A stretch of DNA of 64,000 bases from NCBI RefSeq assembly GCF_014196835.1, contig NZ_JACIEK010000002.1:62001-126000 (forward strand). Reading direction: 5' to 3'. The notes beneath the pieces were generated by a model that worked only from the letters and a program-made list of their open reading frames with translations, was not told the DNA's origin and did no database searches. The number at the start of each line of letters is the position of its first letter. Positions within the stretch are counted from its first letter, which is position 1. The position numbers and the translations under genes are program-made. The stretch comes from Aureimonas pseudogalii (lineage in GTDB: Bacteria; Pseudomonadota; Alphaproteobacteria; Rhizobiales; Rhizobiaceae). Below, piece by piece: positions 20,652 through 30,722 of this stretch.

Positions 20652-21205
20652 AGCGCCGTCGCCAGCTTTCGGGGGAGGAGACGCGGCTCTGGGTGGCGAT
20701 CGCGCGCTCGGCCCGGCCGCTGAAGGGCAAGACGGCCCCCGAGATGCCGCCCGCGCCGGAGGTCCCGGCGCCCGCGCCGCCTCCGCCTCCGCCGCCCGGC
20801 AAGGCGCGCGCCACCGCGGTCTGGACGGCGCCCGTCCTGCCGGAGACGCCGGCCCGACGCACGCCCGCGTTGCCCGTTTTGCATCCGATCGAGCGTCCGG
20901 TGCGGCGCAAGATCGGCAAGGGGCGCGTCGCGCTCGACGACCGCATCGACCTGCACGGGCAGACCGAGGCGGTGGCGCACGGCACGCTCCTCTTCTTCCT
21001 GCGGGGGGCGCAGGCCCGCGGCCACCGCCACGTGCTCGTGATCACCGGGCGCGGTGCCTCGTTCGGCTCCACCGGCACGCTCAAGCGCGCGATGCCGCAC
21101 TGGTTCTCGACGCCCGAATTCCGGCGGCTCGTCGCCGGCTTCGAGCCGGCCGAGCGCGGCCATGGCGGCGAGGGCGCCTTCTACGTACGGGTGCGCCGGC
21201 CGTGA
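20648..21205 (+). CDS. Smr-domain protein
   Basis: This 185-residue protein ends in a small MutS-related (Smr) domain, a predicted nucleic-acid nicking or binding fold. Seen: a proline-rich linker (PAPEVPAPAPPPPPPPG, about 38-54), then the Smr hallmark LDDRIDLHGQTEAVAH, the HVLVITGRG loop, and GEGAFYVRVRRP at the end. It overlaps mltA (ATGA, four bases) and the XRE gene (GTGA), so the three are coupled. The substrate is unknown. Confidence 0.9.
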   Translation: MKRRRQLSGEETRLWVAIARSARPLKGKTAPEMPPAPEVPAPAPPPPPPPGKARATAVWTAPVLPETPARRTPALPVLHPIERPVRRKIGKGRVALDDRIDLHGQTEAVAHGTLLFFLRGAQARGHRHVLVITGRGASFGSTGTLKRAMPHWFSTPEFRRLVAGFEPAERGHGGEGAFYVRVRRP

Positions 21206-21597
21206 CGCCGTTCGGCGAGAAGGTGCGCGCGCTGCGGCGCGAGCGCGGCGTGACGCAGAGCGAGATGGCGCGCTCGCTCAGTGTCTCCTCGGCTTATCTC
21301 TCGGCGCTGGAGCATGGGCGGCGCGGCCGCCCGACCTGGGATCTCCTGCAGCGCATCATCGGCTATCTCAACGTGATATGGGACGATGCCGAGGAGCTGC
21401 AGCGCCTTGCCGAGCTCTCGCACCCGAAGGTGACGGTGGAGACGGCGGGCCTCGGACCGGCCGCCACCACGCTTGCCAACCGGCTGGCCGAGACGATCGC
21501 GATCCTTGCGCCTGCCGACCACGTCGCGCTCCTCGCCGCACTCGAGGAGGCCGCGAGCCGCGCCGAGGCGCTGAAGCGCGCCCGGCGTCGGCGATAG
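21202..21597 (+). CDS. XRE-family helix-turn-helix regulator
   Basis: This is a 131-residue transcription regulator. Seen: a GTG start (TPFGEKVRALRRERGVTQ), then a Cro/C1-type helix-turn-helix with SEMARSLSVSSAYLSALEHG, about residues 8-64. The C-terminal half is alpha-helical with no recognised sensor domain. Its start overlaps the smr stop. Related genes sit after smr near the origin of other rhizobial chromosomes, so a local housekeeping role is possible. Three operator-like dyads begin 15 bases after its stop, which makes it one candidate regulator of the efflux operon that follows. Confidence 0.88.
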   Translation: MTPFGEKVRALRRERGVTQSEMARSLSVSSAYLSALEHGRRGRPTWDLLQRIIGYLNVIWDDAEELQRLAELSHPKVTVETAGLGPAATTLANRLAETIAILAPADHVALLAALEEAASRAEALKRARRRR

Positions 21598-21612
21598 GCA
21601 TCGCACGCCGAA

Positions 21613-21684
21613 GCTTGCGACCGAGATCGCGCTCAGGCTTGCGATCGGGATCGCGCGCCAGCTTGCGATCGGGATCGCGCACGA
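21613..21684. repeat. Three 24-base tandem repeats with internal dyads
   Basis: Units begin at 21613, 21637 and 21661. Units two and three contain GCGATCGGGATCGC, in which GCGATC and GATCGC are reverse complements; unit one has GCGACCGAGATCGC. They lie in the 213-base gap before the RND operon. An operator function is inferred from dyad symmetry and regular spacing. Confidence 0.6.
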
Positions 21685-21810
21685 GGACGATCCGTCGCGG
21701 GGACACGTTGGCGTGAAGCCGAAAGGCTCTCTCGCCGCAGCGCGAAGGTCGCCTACCTAACGGTCTCGTCATCCGCACACGCTGCGGTTCTCCCTGATGC
21801 GAGTTCACCG

Positions 21811-23538
21811 ATGGGCTTCAAGGCCGTCCGCATTCGCCGCGCCGCCTGCGCGCTGGCGTTCGTCTCCCTCGTGGGCGCCGCTCCGGCGCTGGCCCAATCC
21901 GGCGGCTCTCAGGCCGGCGGGTCGCAGTCCGGCGGCTCCGGCCCGGGCACCGATGGGGGAGGCGAGGCCGAGCGGCCGAGCGTCGATCTTCCGATCGTCG
22001 GGCGCATCCCGCTTCCGGGCTTCCTCGCCGGTCTCTTCGACGGCTCCGACGAGGCGGCCGGGCAGAGCGGGGGCGCGGGCGGCGACGGGGCGGCGGCCAA
22101 TGCCGAGCCCCCGGCAGTGATCGTCGAGACCATCCAGACGCAGTCGGTCGGCGACACGCTCGACTTCATCGGCACGGTCCAGCCGATCGAGCAGGTGGGC
22201 GTTCGCGCCCGCGTCGACGGCTACATCCAGGCGGTGGCCTTCGAGGGCGGCCAGCGGGTGAAGGCGGGCGACCTCCTCTACCAGATCGAGCCCGCGCAAT
22301 ACGAGGCGGCGCTGCGGGCGGCGGAGGCGCAGCAGTCGGGTGCGCAGGCGACGCTGAACCAGACGCAGCGCAATTTCGAGCGCCAGCAGGGACTGGCGCA
22401 ATCCGGCGTCACGGCCCGCGCGACGCTGGACGACGCCACCGCCCAGCTCGAAAACGCGCAGGCGAGCCTTCTCCAGGCGCAGGCCGCGGTGACGCAGGCC
22501 CAGCTCGACCTCTCCTACACGCGCATCGAGGCGGCGATCGACGGCGTCATGTCGGCGCCGCTGATCACCCGTGGCAACTACGTCTCCACCACCACGGCGA
22601 GCGACCTTGCGACCCTCACCCAGCTCGACCCGATCTGGGGCGTCTTTCCCGTCGGCGAGGGCCAGCTCGTGACGTGGCGGCGCATCGGCGTCGGCGAGGT
22701 GCAGGACCCCCCGATCGCCGAGAACGGCCAGATCGACGGTGCCTCGGGCGGCGGCGAGGGCGACCAAGCGGCGGCTGCTCCGGCCGGCGAGGAAGCGCAG
22801 GGCGACGCCGCGGCCGCCGGCTCGAAAGAGGCGGGCGGCCAAGCGAACGGCAACGAGGGCGGCGACGAGACCGTGATCGCCTCCGCCGACGGCACGGGCG
22901 CCGCCGGCGCGCCGCCCCCGCCTGCAGGCGCCGAGGAGGCGGGAGCCGATCCCGCCGTTCCCTCCAACGAGATCGGCGCCGGTTTCGATCTCAACCTCCG
23001 CCTGCCCAACGGCGCCCGCTACCAGCTGCCCGGCACGTTCGACTTCGTCGGCAACACCGTGAACGCCTCGACCGGCACGGTGGAGACGCGGATCTCCTTC
23101 CCCAATCCCAACGGCATCCTTCTCGCCAACCAGAACGTCACGCTCGTGGCCTCCGAGAAGAACCCGCCGGTGCTTCCCGTGGTGCCGCAGGCGGCGATCC
23201 AGCTGTCGCGCGAGGGCCGCTCGGTGCTCCTCGTCGACGGCGAAGGCACCGTGCGCCGCCAGCCGATCGAGACCGGCAAGACGATCGGCAATCTTGCCTC
23301 GGTGACGCAGGGACTCTCGGGCGGCGAGACCGTGATCGTGCGCGGCGCCGCCTCGGCCAAGGACGGCGCCAAGGTGCGCCCGCTCAGCCAGGCCGAGGCC
23401 GACGCGGAGGCGCAAGCGCGCCGCGCGAACCGGCCGGCCGGGAACGGCGAGGGCGGGGGCGGGGGAGCCGGAAACGGCGGGGGCGAAGCCTCCGGCGGCA
23501 CCGGCTCGGGCGCCTCGGGCGGATCGGCCGCCCGATGA
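21811..23538 (+). CDS. RND efflux periplasmic adaptor (AcrA/MexA family)
   Basis: The adaptor links an inner-membrane RND pump to an outer-membrane channel. Seen: a signal peptide ([24 protein letters not shown], cut near residue 28), a Gly/Ser-rich spacer, lipoyl half-motifs [19 protein letters not shown] and [16 protein letters not shown], a coiled-coil hairpin between them (about 165-232), and a C-terminal membrane-proximal domain [21 protein letters not shown] low-complexity acidic Gly/Ala/Glu/Pro insert of about 80 residues (308-389) breaks the beta-barrel domain, and the C-terminus is Gly-rich. There is no lipobox cysteine. Its stop overlaps the pump start. No TolC-like gene follows. 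Confidence 0.93.
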   Translation: MGFKAVRIRRAACALAFVSLVGAAPALAQSGGSQAGGSQSGGSGPGTDGGGEAERPSVDLPIVGRIPLPGFLAGLFDGSDEAAGQSGGAGGDGAAANAEPPAVIVETIQTQSVGDTLDFIGTVQPIEQVGVRARVDGYIQAVAFEGGQRVKAGDLLYQIEPAQYEAALRAAEAQQSGAQATLNQTQRNFERQQGLAQSGVTARATLDDATAQLENAQASLLQAQAAVTQAQLDLSYTRIEAAIDGVMSAPLITRGNYVSTTTASDLATLTQLDPIWGVFPVGEGQLVTWRRIGVGEVQDPPIAENGQIDGASGGGEGDQAAAAPAGEEAQGDAAAAGSKEAGGQANGNEGGDETVIASADGTGAAGAPPPPAGAEEAGADPAVPSNEIGAGFDLNLRLPNGARYQLPGTFDFVGNTVNASTGTVETRISFPNPNGILLANQNVTLVASEKNPPVLPVVPQAAIQLSREGRSVLLVDGEGTVRRQPIETGKTIGNLASVTQGLSGGETVIVRGAASAKDGAKVRPLSQAEADAEAQARRANRPAGNGEGGGGGAGNGGGEASGGTGSGASGGSAAR

Positions 23539-26500
23539 TCTCCGACGTCTTCATCCGCCGACCGCGCCTTGCCGGCGTCATCTCCGTGGTGGTGGTGCTG
23601 GCGGGGCTGCTGGCCATCGCCGTCCTGCCGATCGCGCAATATCCCGAGATCACCCCGCCCACCGTCTCGGTCTCGGCCAACTATCCCGGCGCCGATTCCA
23701 CCGTGCTGGCGCAGGCCGTGGGCGATCCGCTGGAGCGCGCCATCAACGGCGTCGAGGACATGACCTACATGTCCTCGACCTCGACGGATTCGGGCACCTA
23801 TTCCCTCTCGATCACCTTCGCCATCGGCACCGATCCCGACATCGCGCAGGTCAACGTCTCCAACCGCGTGCAGCTCGCCACCGCGCAGCTGCCCGAGGCG
23901 GTGACGCGCCAGGGCGTGACCGTGCGCTCGCGCTCGCCGAACTTCCTCATGGCGGTCGGCTTCTTCTCGGAGGGCGGTCAGGTCTCGACGATCGACATCG
24001 GCGCCTACCTCTCCTCCACCGTCGTCACGGCGCTGCAGCGCGTCGAGGGCGTGGGCGACGCCAACGTCCTCGGCAATGCCGACTATTCGATGCGCGTCTG
24101 GACCGATCCGGTGCGCATGGCTGCGCTGTCGATCTCCCCGGCCGAGGTCAACGCCGCCATCCAGGCCGAGAACCTGCCGGCCTCGACCGGGCAGATCGGC
24201 GGCTCGCCGGCGCCGGAGGGCCAGGCGCTCGTCTACACGATCACCTCGCAGGGCCAGCTCAACACCGCCGCGCAGTTCGAGAACATCGTGGTGCGCGCCG
24301 AGCAGAACGGCGCCATCGTGCGCCTGAAAGACGTGGCGCGGGTCGAGCTCGGCTCGGAAAGCTACGCCGTCAATTCCTTCGTCGAGGGCAATCCCGGCAA
24401 GACCATCCAGATCAACCAGTCGCCCGGCGGCAACGCGCTGGCGACGGTGACGGCGATCCGCGCCGAGCTGGAGCAGCTCAAGGGCCAGTTTCCGCCGGGC
24501 CTCGACTACCAGATCATCTACGACTCCACCCAGTTCGTGGACGCCACGATCCACGAGATCGTGCTGACGCTGGCGATCACCGCCGCGATCATCGTGGTGG
24601 TGGTGTTCGTCTTCCTGCAGGACTGGCGCTCGACGCTCATTCCCGCGCTGGCGATCCCCGTATCGCTCATCGGCACCTTCGCGGTGCTGCTCGCCATCGG
24701 CTTCACCATCAACGTCATCACGTTGCTCGCGCTGATCCTCGCCATCGGCCTCGTGGTGGACGACGCCATCCTCGTGGTGGAAAACGTCCAGCGCGTGATG
24801 ACGGAGCGCAAGATCGACCGCGTCGAGGCGACGCGCATCGCGATGAAGGAGATCACCGGCCCGATCGTCTCAACGACGCTGGTGCTGCTCGCGGTGTTCC
24901 TGCCCACCACCTTCCTGCCTGGCCTCTCGGGCCAGCTCTACCGCCAGTTCGGCCTGGCGCTGTCGATCTCGATGCTGCTCTCCTCGGTGGTGGCACTGAC
25001 GCTGACGCCGGCGCTCGCCGCCTCGATGCTGCGCCCGCCCACCGCCGCCTGGGGCCCGCTGCGCTGGTTCAACCGCGGGCTCGACGCGACGCGCAACACC
25101 TATGCGGGCGCCGTCTCGTTCCTCGTGAAGCGCGTGCTCGTGGCGCTTGCCATCTTAGGTGTCGGCTTTGCCGTGGCGACCGTCTCGTTCCTGTCGCTGC
25201 CCTCGACGCTGCTGCCCGACGAGGACCAGGGCGCCATCCTCTTCGACGTCTCGCTGCCGGACGGCGCCTCGCTCCAGCGCACCACGGAGGCGATGCTCGA
25301 GATCGGCGACATCCTCGCCGAGACGGAGGGCGTCAACTCCTACGTCCTCAACGCCGGCTATTCCCTCCTGCAATCCTCGCAGCGCACCTCCGGGGGCCTC
25401 GGCATCGTGACGCTGAAGCCCTGGGGCGAGCGTCCCGACCTCTTCGCCATCCTGGGCGAGCTCCGAGGAAAGTTCGCCGCCATTCCCGGCGTCCAGGTCG
25501 CGGCCTTCCCGCCGCCGCCGATCCCCGGCCTCGGCTCGGTCGGCGGCTTCACCTTCGAACTGACGGCTGAGAACGGCCAGGATCCGACCGAGGTTGCGCA
25601 GGTCGCGGCCTCCTTCGTCTCGGCCGCCAACGAGCGGCCGGAGATCGAGGGCGCCCGCACCACCTTCTCGGCCGACGTGCCGCGGCTCTACATGACGATC
25701 GACCGCGACCGGGCGGAGACGCTGGGTCTCTCCGTCGCCGACATCTACGACACCGTCGGCTCCACGATGGGCGAGACCTTCGTCAACCAGTTCATCTACG
25801 ACGGGCGCATCTACCAAGTGCGCCTGCAGGCCGAGGCCGACGCGCGGCAGGCGGCGAGCGACATCGGCGATCTCTACGCCAAGAACGCGAGCGGCCAGAT
25901 GGTGCCGTTGCGCTCCGTCGTCACGGTGGACACGACCTTCGGCCCCTATGCCGTGCCGCGCTTCAACCTGTTCACCGCGCCCCAGATCACCGGCCAGCCG
26001 GCGGCGGGCTATTCGTCGGGCGCGGCGCTGACGGCGCTGGAGGAGGTCGCGGCCGAGGTGCTGCCGGACGGCTATTCCTACCAGTTCTCCGGCACCTCCT
26101 ATCAGGAGCGGCAGGCGGGATCGGTCACGTACATCGCCTTCGGCCTCGCCTTCGTCTTCGCCTATCTCTTCCTCGTGGCGCAGTACGAGAGCTGGCTGCA
26201 GCCGCTCACCGTGATGCTGTCGATCGGCATCGCGGCGGCCGGTGCGGCGGGCTCGCTCGCGGTATTCGGCTATTCTTCCAACATCTATTCGCAGATCGGC
26301 ATGGTGATGCTGATCGGCCTCGCAGCCAAGAACGCCATCCTCATCGTCGAGTTCGCCAAGGAGCGGCGCGAGGAGGACGGGATGGAGATCACCGAGGCGG
26401 CGGTGATGGGCGCCAAGCAGCGCTTCCGCGCGGTGCTGATGACGGCGCTCGCCTTCATCCTCGGCCTCATTCCGCTCGTCCACACCTCCGGCGCGGGCGC

Positions 26501-26816
26501 GGCCTCGCGCAACGCCATCGGCACGGCGGCGATCGGCGGCATGGTGGCGGCGACCTTCGTCGGCATCTTCGTGGTGCCGGCGCTCTTCGCCTTCTTCGAG
26601 CGCCTGCGCGAAGGCCGCAAGGGCAAGCTCTGGGGCCGCGAGCGCGAGGATCGCTCCGACCTCTCGGACAAGGCGAAGAAGAAGCTGGAGACGGCCGAGG
26701 CCGCGCGCGGCAAGGAGGCCTCCGACAAGGGCGCCACCACCGACGCCGGCCGCGATCGCTTCCCCTGGAGCTTCGGCGACGCACGTCCCGCCGCCCCGGC
26801 GGCCCCGGCCGAATGA
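23535..26816 (+). CDS. RND multidrug efflux transporter (AcrB/HAE1 family)
   Basis: This is a 1093-residue proton-driven inner-membrane pump. Seen: the N-terminal [22 protein letters not shown] helix, the proton-relay [11 protein letters not shown] motif in TM4 (two aspartates), [16 protein letters not shown] in TM10 (lysine), and two large periplasmic loops between TM1-2 and TM7-8. The N-terminal match [20 protein letters not shown] is typical of HAE1 pumps. The C-terminus has a charged cytosolic tail of about 60 residues ([19 protein letters not shown]) longer than in AcrB. The start overlaps the adaptor stop (ATGA) and its stop overlaps the next gene. Substrates are unknown. Confidence 0.95.
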   Translation: MISDVFIRRPRLAGVISVVVVLAGLLAIAVLPIAQYPEITPPTVSVSANYPGADSTVLAQAVGDPLERAINGVEDMTYMSSTSTDSGTYSLSITFAIGTDPDIAQVNVSNRVQLATAQLPEAVTRQGVTVRSRSPNFLMAVGFFSEGGQVSTIDIGAYLSSTVVTALQRVEGVGDANVLGNADYSMRVWTDPVRMAALSISPAEVNAAIQAENLPASTGQIGGSPAPEGQALVYTITSQGQLNTAAQFENIVVRAEQNGAIVRLKDVARVELGSESYAVNSFVEGNPGKTIQINQSPGGNALATVTAIRAELEQLKGQFPPGLDYQIIYDSTQFVDATIHEIVLTLAITAAIIVVVVFVFLQDWRSTLIPALAIPVSLIGTFAVLLAIGFTINVITLLALILAIGLVVDDAILVVENVQRVMTERKIDRVEATRIAMKEITGPIVSTTLVLLAVFLPTTFLPGLSGQLYRQFGLALSISMLLSSVVALTLTPALAASMLRPPTAAWGPLRWFNRGLDATRNTYAGAVSFLVKRVLVALAILGVGFAVATVSFLSLPSTLLPDEDQGAILFDVSLPDGASLQRTTEAMLEIGDILAETEGVNSYVLNAGYSLLQSSQRTSGGLGIVTLKPWGERPDLFAILGELRGKFAAIPGVQVAAFPPPPIPGLGSVGGFTFELTAENGQDPTEVAQVAASFVSAANERPEIEGARTTFSADVPRLYMTIDRDRAETLGLSVADIYDTVGSTMGETFVNQFIYDGRIYQVRLQAEADARQAASDIGDLYAKNASGQMVPLRSVVTVDTTFGPYAVPRFNLFTAPQITGQPAAGYSSGAALTALEEVAAEVLPDGYSYQFSGTSYQERQAGSVTYIAFGLAFVFAYLFLVAQYESWLQPLTVMLSIGIAAAGAAGSLAVFGYSSNIYSQIGMVMLIGLAAKNAILIVEFAKERREEDGMEITEAAVMGAKQRFRAVLMTALAFILGLIPLVHTSGAGAASRNAIGTAAIGGMVAATFVGIFVVPALFAFFERLREGRKGKLWGREREDRSDLSDKAKKKLETAEAARGKEASDKGATTDAGRDRFPWSFGDARPAAPAAPAE

Positions 26817-27583
26817 TCCGCAGCGTGACGGGATCGACGACACTCTGGGGCGCGGCGCTTCACCCGGGTCCGTGCGAGATTGCCGCCTTGCCGCGGCGGA
26901 TCGCCGTGGTCGGCAACGCGCCGGGGCTCGGACCCCATGCCGGAGCCATCGACACGGCGGACTGGGTGATCCGCTTCAACAACGCCGCCGGCTTCGGGGC
27001 CGAGGCGGGGCGGCGCGTGACGCATCTCTGCCTTCTCAATTTCGGCGGGCAGGCGGCCGAATGGCTGGAGGATCCCGGCTTCATCCGAAGGCCCGTCGTG
27101 CAGGCGGCCGGCGGCTTCGTGCTACCGATCCATCCGGGACCGGAAGCGCTCGCCGATCCCCTACCCGTGGCGACGCGGCGCCGCGCGCCGGGCGACCACG
27201 ACTGGACGCCGGAACTGGCGGCGGCGCTGGCGCCGCTCGCCCGCCCGGTCTGGCTGATGCCCGGCGAATGGGAGGAGGACTGCCGCCGCCTTCTCGCCGC
27301 GGGTGGCGCCCCGGCTCGCGACGGCGCGGCGTCAGCCGATCGGGACGAGGGCGATGCGAGCCCCGCGCCGAGCAGCGGCTTCCTCGTCGTGCGCCGCCTC
27401 GTCGAGGCGCCGGAGCTCCAAGACGTCGCGATTGACTGCTACGGCTTCGGTTTTGCCGGCTGGGAGGGCCACGCGTGGGACGCCGAGCGCCGCTGGTTCG
27501 AGGACCGCGCCGCGGAAGGGCGCCTGCGGCTGCATGTGCCGGACGGCGCGAGCGCGGAGGCGCGGTGCCTCGAGTCGGCCTGA
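26813..27583 (+). CDS. Sialyltransferase-like (GT29-related) protein coupled to the RND pump
   Basis: This is a 256-residue protein without signal peptide or membrane segment. Seen: [34 protein letters not shown] (residues 29-62), which resembles the GT29 sialyltransferase L-motif (VVGN.. then D.VIRFN). Similar proteins in rhizobia are sometimes annotated as urease operon accessory proteins. The later part contains [22 protein letters not shown]. Its ATG overlaps the pump stop by four bases, so it is translationally coupled to the efflux genes. Glycosyltransferase activity is inferred from the motif only, and a canonical S-motif was not identified. Confidence 0.6.
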   Translation: MIRSVTGSTTLWGAALHPGPCEIAALPRRIAVVGNAPGLGPHAGAIDTADWVIRFNNAAGFGAEAGRRVTHLCLLNFGGQAAEWLEDPGFIRRPVVQAAGGFVLPIHPGPEALADPLPVATRRRAPGDHDWTPELAAALAPLARPVWLMPGEWEEDCRRLLAAGGAPARDGAASADRDEGDASPAPSSGFLVVRRLVEAPELQDVAIDCYGFGFAGWEGHAWDAERRWFEDRAAEGRLRLHVPDGASAEARCLESA

Positions 27584-27596
27584 CGCCGTTCGTGCC

Positions 27597-28553
27597 TCAG
27601 GGAAAGATCGCCGCGAGGTCGGCGAGCCGGTCGTTCACCAGCCAGCCGTAGTAGTTCTCCTCCGGCAGGCGCGGCGCCTGGCCCGCCGCCCGCCGCCGGG
27701 CGTTGTCGGCCTTCAGGGCCTCGGCGCGGCCCACGGGATCGCCGACATTGTAGAGCGTCGCGACCACGCCGGGATTGCCGGAGATGTCGAAACCCGCGAC
27801 GTCACGATAGGCGTCGATCGAGGTGCGGATGACCGCGGCCATGTAGGCCAGCGTCTTGTCGGGATCCATGATCGCCGCATAGACCTCGCCGGCCTCGCGC
27901 ATGTCGAGCTCGGGATAGCCGGAGACGCGGTGCACGACGTCGGAGACGGAAAGCGCCGTCAGCGGGTTGAGCTGGCCGAGGCCGAAGGTCTGTCCGGCAT
28001 AGAAGGGCTGGAAGAACACCGCGCCGAAGCGGTTGTCGGGATAGGCGCGCCCGTCCACCGTGCGGCCGCGGAATTGCGCATCGAACACGCGCTCGCGGCA
28101 CGACCAGAGCCGCGTGTCGCTCTCGCTGCGGCAGGCCGAGAACTCTGGCCGCGCCACGAAATCCTCGATCGGCTCGCCCTCGTAGGCGAAGGCGACGCCG
28201 GAGTTCAGATAGGACAGCGCCTTGACGTAGTAGGTCTGCAGCCGGTCGAGCGCGTCGACATTGTAGGTGTGCTCGCCGACCAGCGCGCCGGCGATGTGGA
28301 GCGGCGAGATGCCGTAGGCGCCCGCGGCCTTACGGATCTTGGCCTGCAACTCGCGGTTTCCCGCGATGAGCGCGCGGATCTTGGCGTATTTCCCCTCGAA
28401 CGTGCCGCGCGTCTGCGCCGTACGGGCCTTCGAGCCGCCGGGCACCGCGGGCTGCTCGGCGTTGCGGTTGCCGGGCGGCACGAGCGTCGCGGCGCCGGCG
28501 GGCATGGCCAGGGCGATAAGAAGGGCGGCGGCGATCGCGGCAAAACGGGACAT
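27597..28553 (-). CDS. Secreted DUF1402 family protein
   Basis: This is a 318-residue exported protein. Seen: a signal peptide MSRFAAIAAALLIALAMPAGA at the N-terminus, then KIRKAAGAYGISPLHIAGALVGEHTYNVDALDRLQ and FGLGQLNPLTALSVSDVVHRVSGYP, a pattern reminiscent of lysozyme-like transglycosylase folds (HIAGALVGEH with a glutamate). The DUF1402 assignment rests on this pattern and the length. The start at 28553 is chosen because the signal peptide begins there; the frame is open to 28598. It converges on the GT29-like gene, 13 bases apart. A role in cell-wall turnover is speculative. Confidence 0.8.
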   Translation of the reverse strand: MSRFAAIAAALLIALAMPAGAATLVPPGNRNAEQPAVPGGSKARTAQTRGTFEGKYAKIRALIAGNRELQAKIRKAAGAYGISPLHIAGALVGEHTYNVDALDRLQTYYVKALSYLNSGVAFAYEGEPIEDFVARPEFSACRSESDTRLWSCRERVFDAQFRGRTVDGRAYPDNRFGAVFFQPFYAGQTFGLGQLNPLTALSVSDVVHRVSGYPELDMREAGEVYAAIMDPDKTLAYMAAVIRTSIDAYRDVAGFDISGNPGVVATLYNVGDPVGRAEALKADNARRRAAGQAPRLPEENYYGWLVNDRLADLAAIFP

Positions 28554-28640
28554 GGGAAACAAGGCCTTCGGCGGGGTCACCCGTCCTAGACCGGACAATG
28601 GGGCGGGCGCGAGGCGAAAGAGCTTTCGCTACGTGATGGC

Positions 28641-28656
28641 CGTTCCACGTGAAACA
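28641..28656. promoter_or_regulatory. parS: parS-like centromere site upstream of the DUF1402 gene
   Basis: CGTTCCACGTGAAACA matches TGTTTCACGTGAAACA at 14 of 16 positions and shares a 14-base core with the secB site. It lies in the 237-base gap 28554-28790, about 27 kb from the rsmG site. ParB binding is inferred. Confidence 0.78.
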
Positions 28657-28790
28657 TTTGACGCACACTCCCGTCGACGCTTAGGCCGCAGCAAGACGCG
28701 CGGTCAGGGGTCAGCTTGGCGGGTTCGGTTCTGCGCCATGGGAGGTCTGGTTTGGAGTGGAAGACAAGGCCTGGCGTCCCGAAGCCTCGA

Positions 28791-29279
28791 TCATGAGATA
28801 GACGAGCAGCGGAACCAGTGGCCGCCGCTGGCGATGAGCCAAAGAAGGATGCCGGGCGCAGGCGTTTCGGTGGTCAGGCCATAGCGATCGACGGTTGCCT
28901 TCCACAGCAGATAGACCAGCGGAACGATGCCGACGCACAAGCCGACCACCAGCGTCCGGCGCCGACTCTGCAAACCCTCGCGGCCTTCGTAGAGGCGGAC
29001 CCGAAGCACGCGAACGAGCTGTGTCAGAGCCCAGAGACCCGCCGGTCCCACGGAGAAAAAGCCGAGGACGAAGAGCGTCGCGCCAAGATTTGATATCTCG
29101 GCTTTCGTCGAGACAACCGACCCGACGGACGGCCACAGACTCAGAACGAAGAAGACCGTCCCCGCCCCGCTGAGGACGAATAGCCACACGATGCTGGGCA
29201 GCGCCACGAAAACGAGGGCGCGGACGATCCGGTCGCTTCTCGCCGTGAGCACCTCGTCACGTCCTCCGTTCATTTCCAT
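28791..29279 (-). CDS. Small membrane protein of unknown function, possibly frameshifted at its end
   Basis: This is a 162-residue protein with about four hydrophobic segments (ALVFVALPSIVWLFVLSG; LFVLGFFSVGPAGLWAL; LVVGLCVGIVPLVYLLW; PGILLWLIASGGHW). No family was recognised. The last helix is broken: the present frame ends SGGHWFRCSSIS, whereas one extra C near 28818 would continue it as PLLVYLMIEASGRQAL to a stop at 28711, a more natural membrane helix and tail. It ends up seven bases downstream of the Lrp gene on the same strand, so the two may share a transcript. Confidence 0.6.
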   Translation of the reverse strand: MEMNGGRDEVLTARSDRIVRALVFVALPSIVWLFVLSGAGTVFFVLSLWPSVGSVVSTKAEISNLGATLFVLGFFSVGPAGLWALTQLVRVLRVRLYEGREGLQSRRRTLVVGLCVGIVPLVYLLWKATVDRYGLTTETPAPGILLWLIASGGHWFRCSSIS

Positions 29280-29285
29280 CAGACG

Positions 29286-29747
29286 TCACGCATAGCGTGT
29301 CGGCAGCGCGGTCTGCGACTTCACCGTCTCCATCGAGATGTAGGCGGACATTTCGAACAGGCTGACGCGGCCGACGAGGCGCTTGTAGACCACGTCGTAA
29401 TGCTCGACATGCGGCAGCACCAGCTTGAGGATGTAGTCGAAATTGCCGGTCAGCCGGTGTACCTCGACGATCTCCGGCACCGCGTTCACCGCCGCGCGGA
29501 ACTCCTCCAGCCAGCCGCTCTCGTGCTGCGAGGTCTTGACGATCACGAAGATCGTGGTCGGCAGGTTGATGCGCGCGCGATCGACCAGCGCCACGCGGCG
29601 CAGGACGTAGCCCTCGTCGCGCAGGCGCTGGATGCGGCGCGAGCAGGCCGAGGGCGAGAGCGCGGTGCGCTCGGCGAGTTCCGCCACCGGCCGGTCGGCG
29701 TCGTCCTGCAGGAGCGTGAGAAGAAGGTGGTCGCGATCGTCGAGCAT
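29286..29747 (-). CDS. Lrp/AsnC-family transcription regulator
   Basis: This is a 153-residue regulator of the leucine-responsive type. Seen: an N-terminal winged helix-turn-helix [42 protein letters not shown], then the ligand-sensing RAM domain ([29 protein letters not shown]). The start at 29747 (MLDDRDH) is the usual position for the family; the frame is open to 29855 with an unconvincing extension. It is divergent from the amino-acid racemase gene, with 176 bases between them, so it probably controls that gene and itself in response to an amino acid. The effector is unknown. Confidence 0.93.
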   Translation of the reverse strand: MLDDRDHLLLTLLQDDADRPVAELAERTALSPSACSRRIQRLRDEGYVLRRVALVDRARINLPTTIFVIVKTSQHESGWLEEFRAAVNAVPEIVEVHRLTGNFDYILKLVLPHVEHYDVVYKRLVGRVSLFEMSAYISMETVKSQTALPTRYA

Positions 29748-29923
29748 GGCGGCGAACGTGCACGTCTTCCCGCCATGGTGCAACGAATTTGCGTGGAACG
29801 GCGGAACGGCGCTTCTTGCGTGCACGGTGGCACGGGCATCTCGTGATCTTTGCATGCGGGACCATCCTCGCGCATGCGATGCTTTCAGGCAGTCGAAGAG
29901 AGTCGAACAGAGGGGCAGGGACC

Positions 29924-30655
29924 ATGAAGCGTATCGGGCTGATCGGCGGCATGAGCTGGGAATCCACCGCCGTCTATTACCGCATGATCAACGAGGGCGT
30001 GCGCGCCGCACGCGGCGGCCTCGCTTCGGCCGACCTCCTGGTCCACTCGCTGAACTTCGAGGAGGTCGTGGCGCTGCAGAAGGCCGGTCGTTGGGATCTC
30101 GCGGGCGAACTCCTCGCCGCGAGCGCCCGGCGCCTGGAGGCGGCCGGCGCCGACTGCGTGCTCATCTGCACCAACACGATGCATCTGGTCTCGCCAGCCG
30201 TAGCCGGCGCGGTGTCGATCCCGCTCGTCGACATCATCGCGGAGACCGGCGCGGCACTGCGCGCGGCCGGGCGTCGCCGCCCGCTGCTCCTCGCCACGCG
30301 CTACACCATGGAGCACGGCTTCTACGCCGACCGGATGGAGGCCCATGCCGGCATCCGCCCGATCGTGCCGGACGAGGCGGACCGCGCCACCGTCCACCGC
30401 GTCATCTTCGAGGAGCTCTGCGCCGGACGGGTGCTCGACGCCTCGCGGCGGGAGTTGCAGGGTATCGTCGCACGTGGCCGCGCGGCGGGGGCCGACAGCG
30501 TCGTCCTCGGCTGCACCGAGATCTGCCTTTCGCTCGACCCGGCGAAGCTCGACCTGCCGGGCTTCGATTCCACCGCGATCCACGCCGCCGCCGCCCTGCG
30601 CTTCGCGCTCGGCACGGGCGCGCAAGGCCAGCTTCGCGAACGCATCGCAGCATAG
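29924..30655 (+). CDS. Aspartate/glutamate racemase-family protein (YgeA-like)
   Basis: This 243-residue PLP-independent racemase would interconvert L- and D-amino acids by a two-cysteine mechanism. Seen: the N-terminal [21 protein letters not shown], the first catalytic cysteine in CTNTMH (Cys82), and the second in GCTEI (Cys197). The pattern fits the YgeA/aspartate racemase group; specificity is not visible. The start at 29924 follows an AGGGGCAGGG ribosome-binding site. It is divergent from the Lrp-type regulator, a common arrangement for amino-acid catabolic or racemase genes. Confidence 0.93.
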   Translation: MKRIGLIGGMSWESTAVYYRMINEGVRAARGGLASADLLVHSLNFEEVVALQKAGRWDLAGELLAASARRLEAAGADCVLICTNTMHLVSPAVAGAVSIPLVDIIAETGAALRAAGRRRPLLLATRYTMEHGFYADRMEAHAGIRPIVPDEADRATVHRVIFEELCAGRVLDASRRELQGIVARGRAAGADSVVLGCTEICLSLDPAKLDLPGFDSTAIHAAAALRFALGTGAQGQLRERIAA

Positions 30656-30722
30656 GCTGCGAAGATCGGCGCCCGCGCCGCCGCCTCGCCGATCCCCGCA
30701 TGCCAGAGGAACCCGGTCGCCC

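Noticed and set aside
22674-23534. Upstream extension of the RND pump frame
   Set aside because: The pump starts naturally at [11 protein letters not shown] (23535), coupled to the adaptor; the extension overlaps the adaptor in another frame and is Arg/Gly-rich.
28658-28686. TTGACG-N17-TTAGGC as a plus-strand promoter
   Set aside because: The -10 is poor and no plus-strand gene follows.
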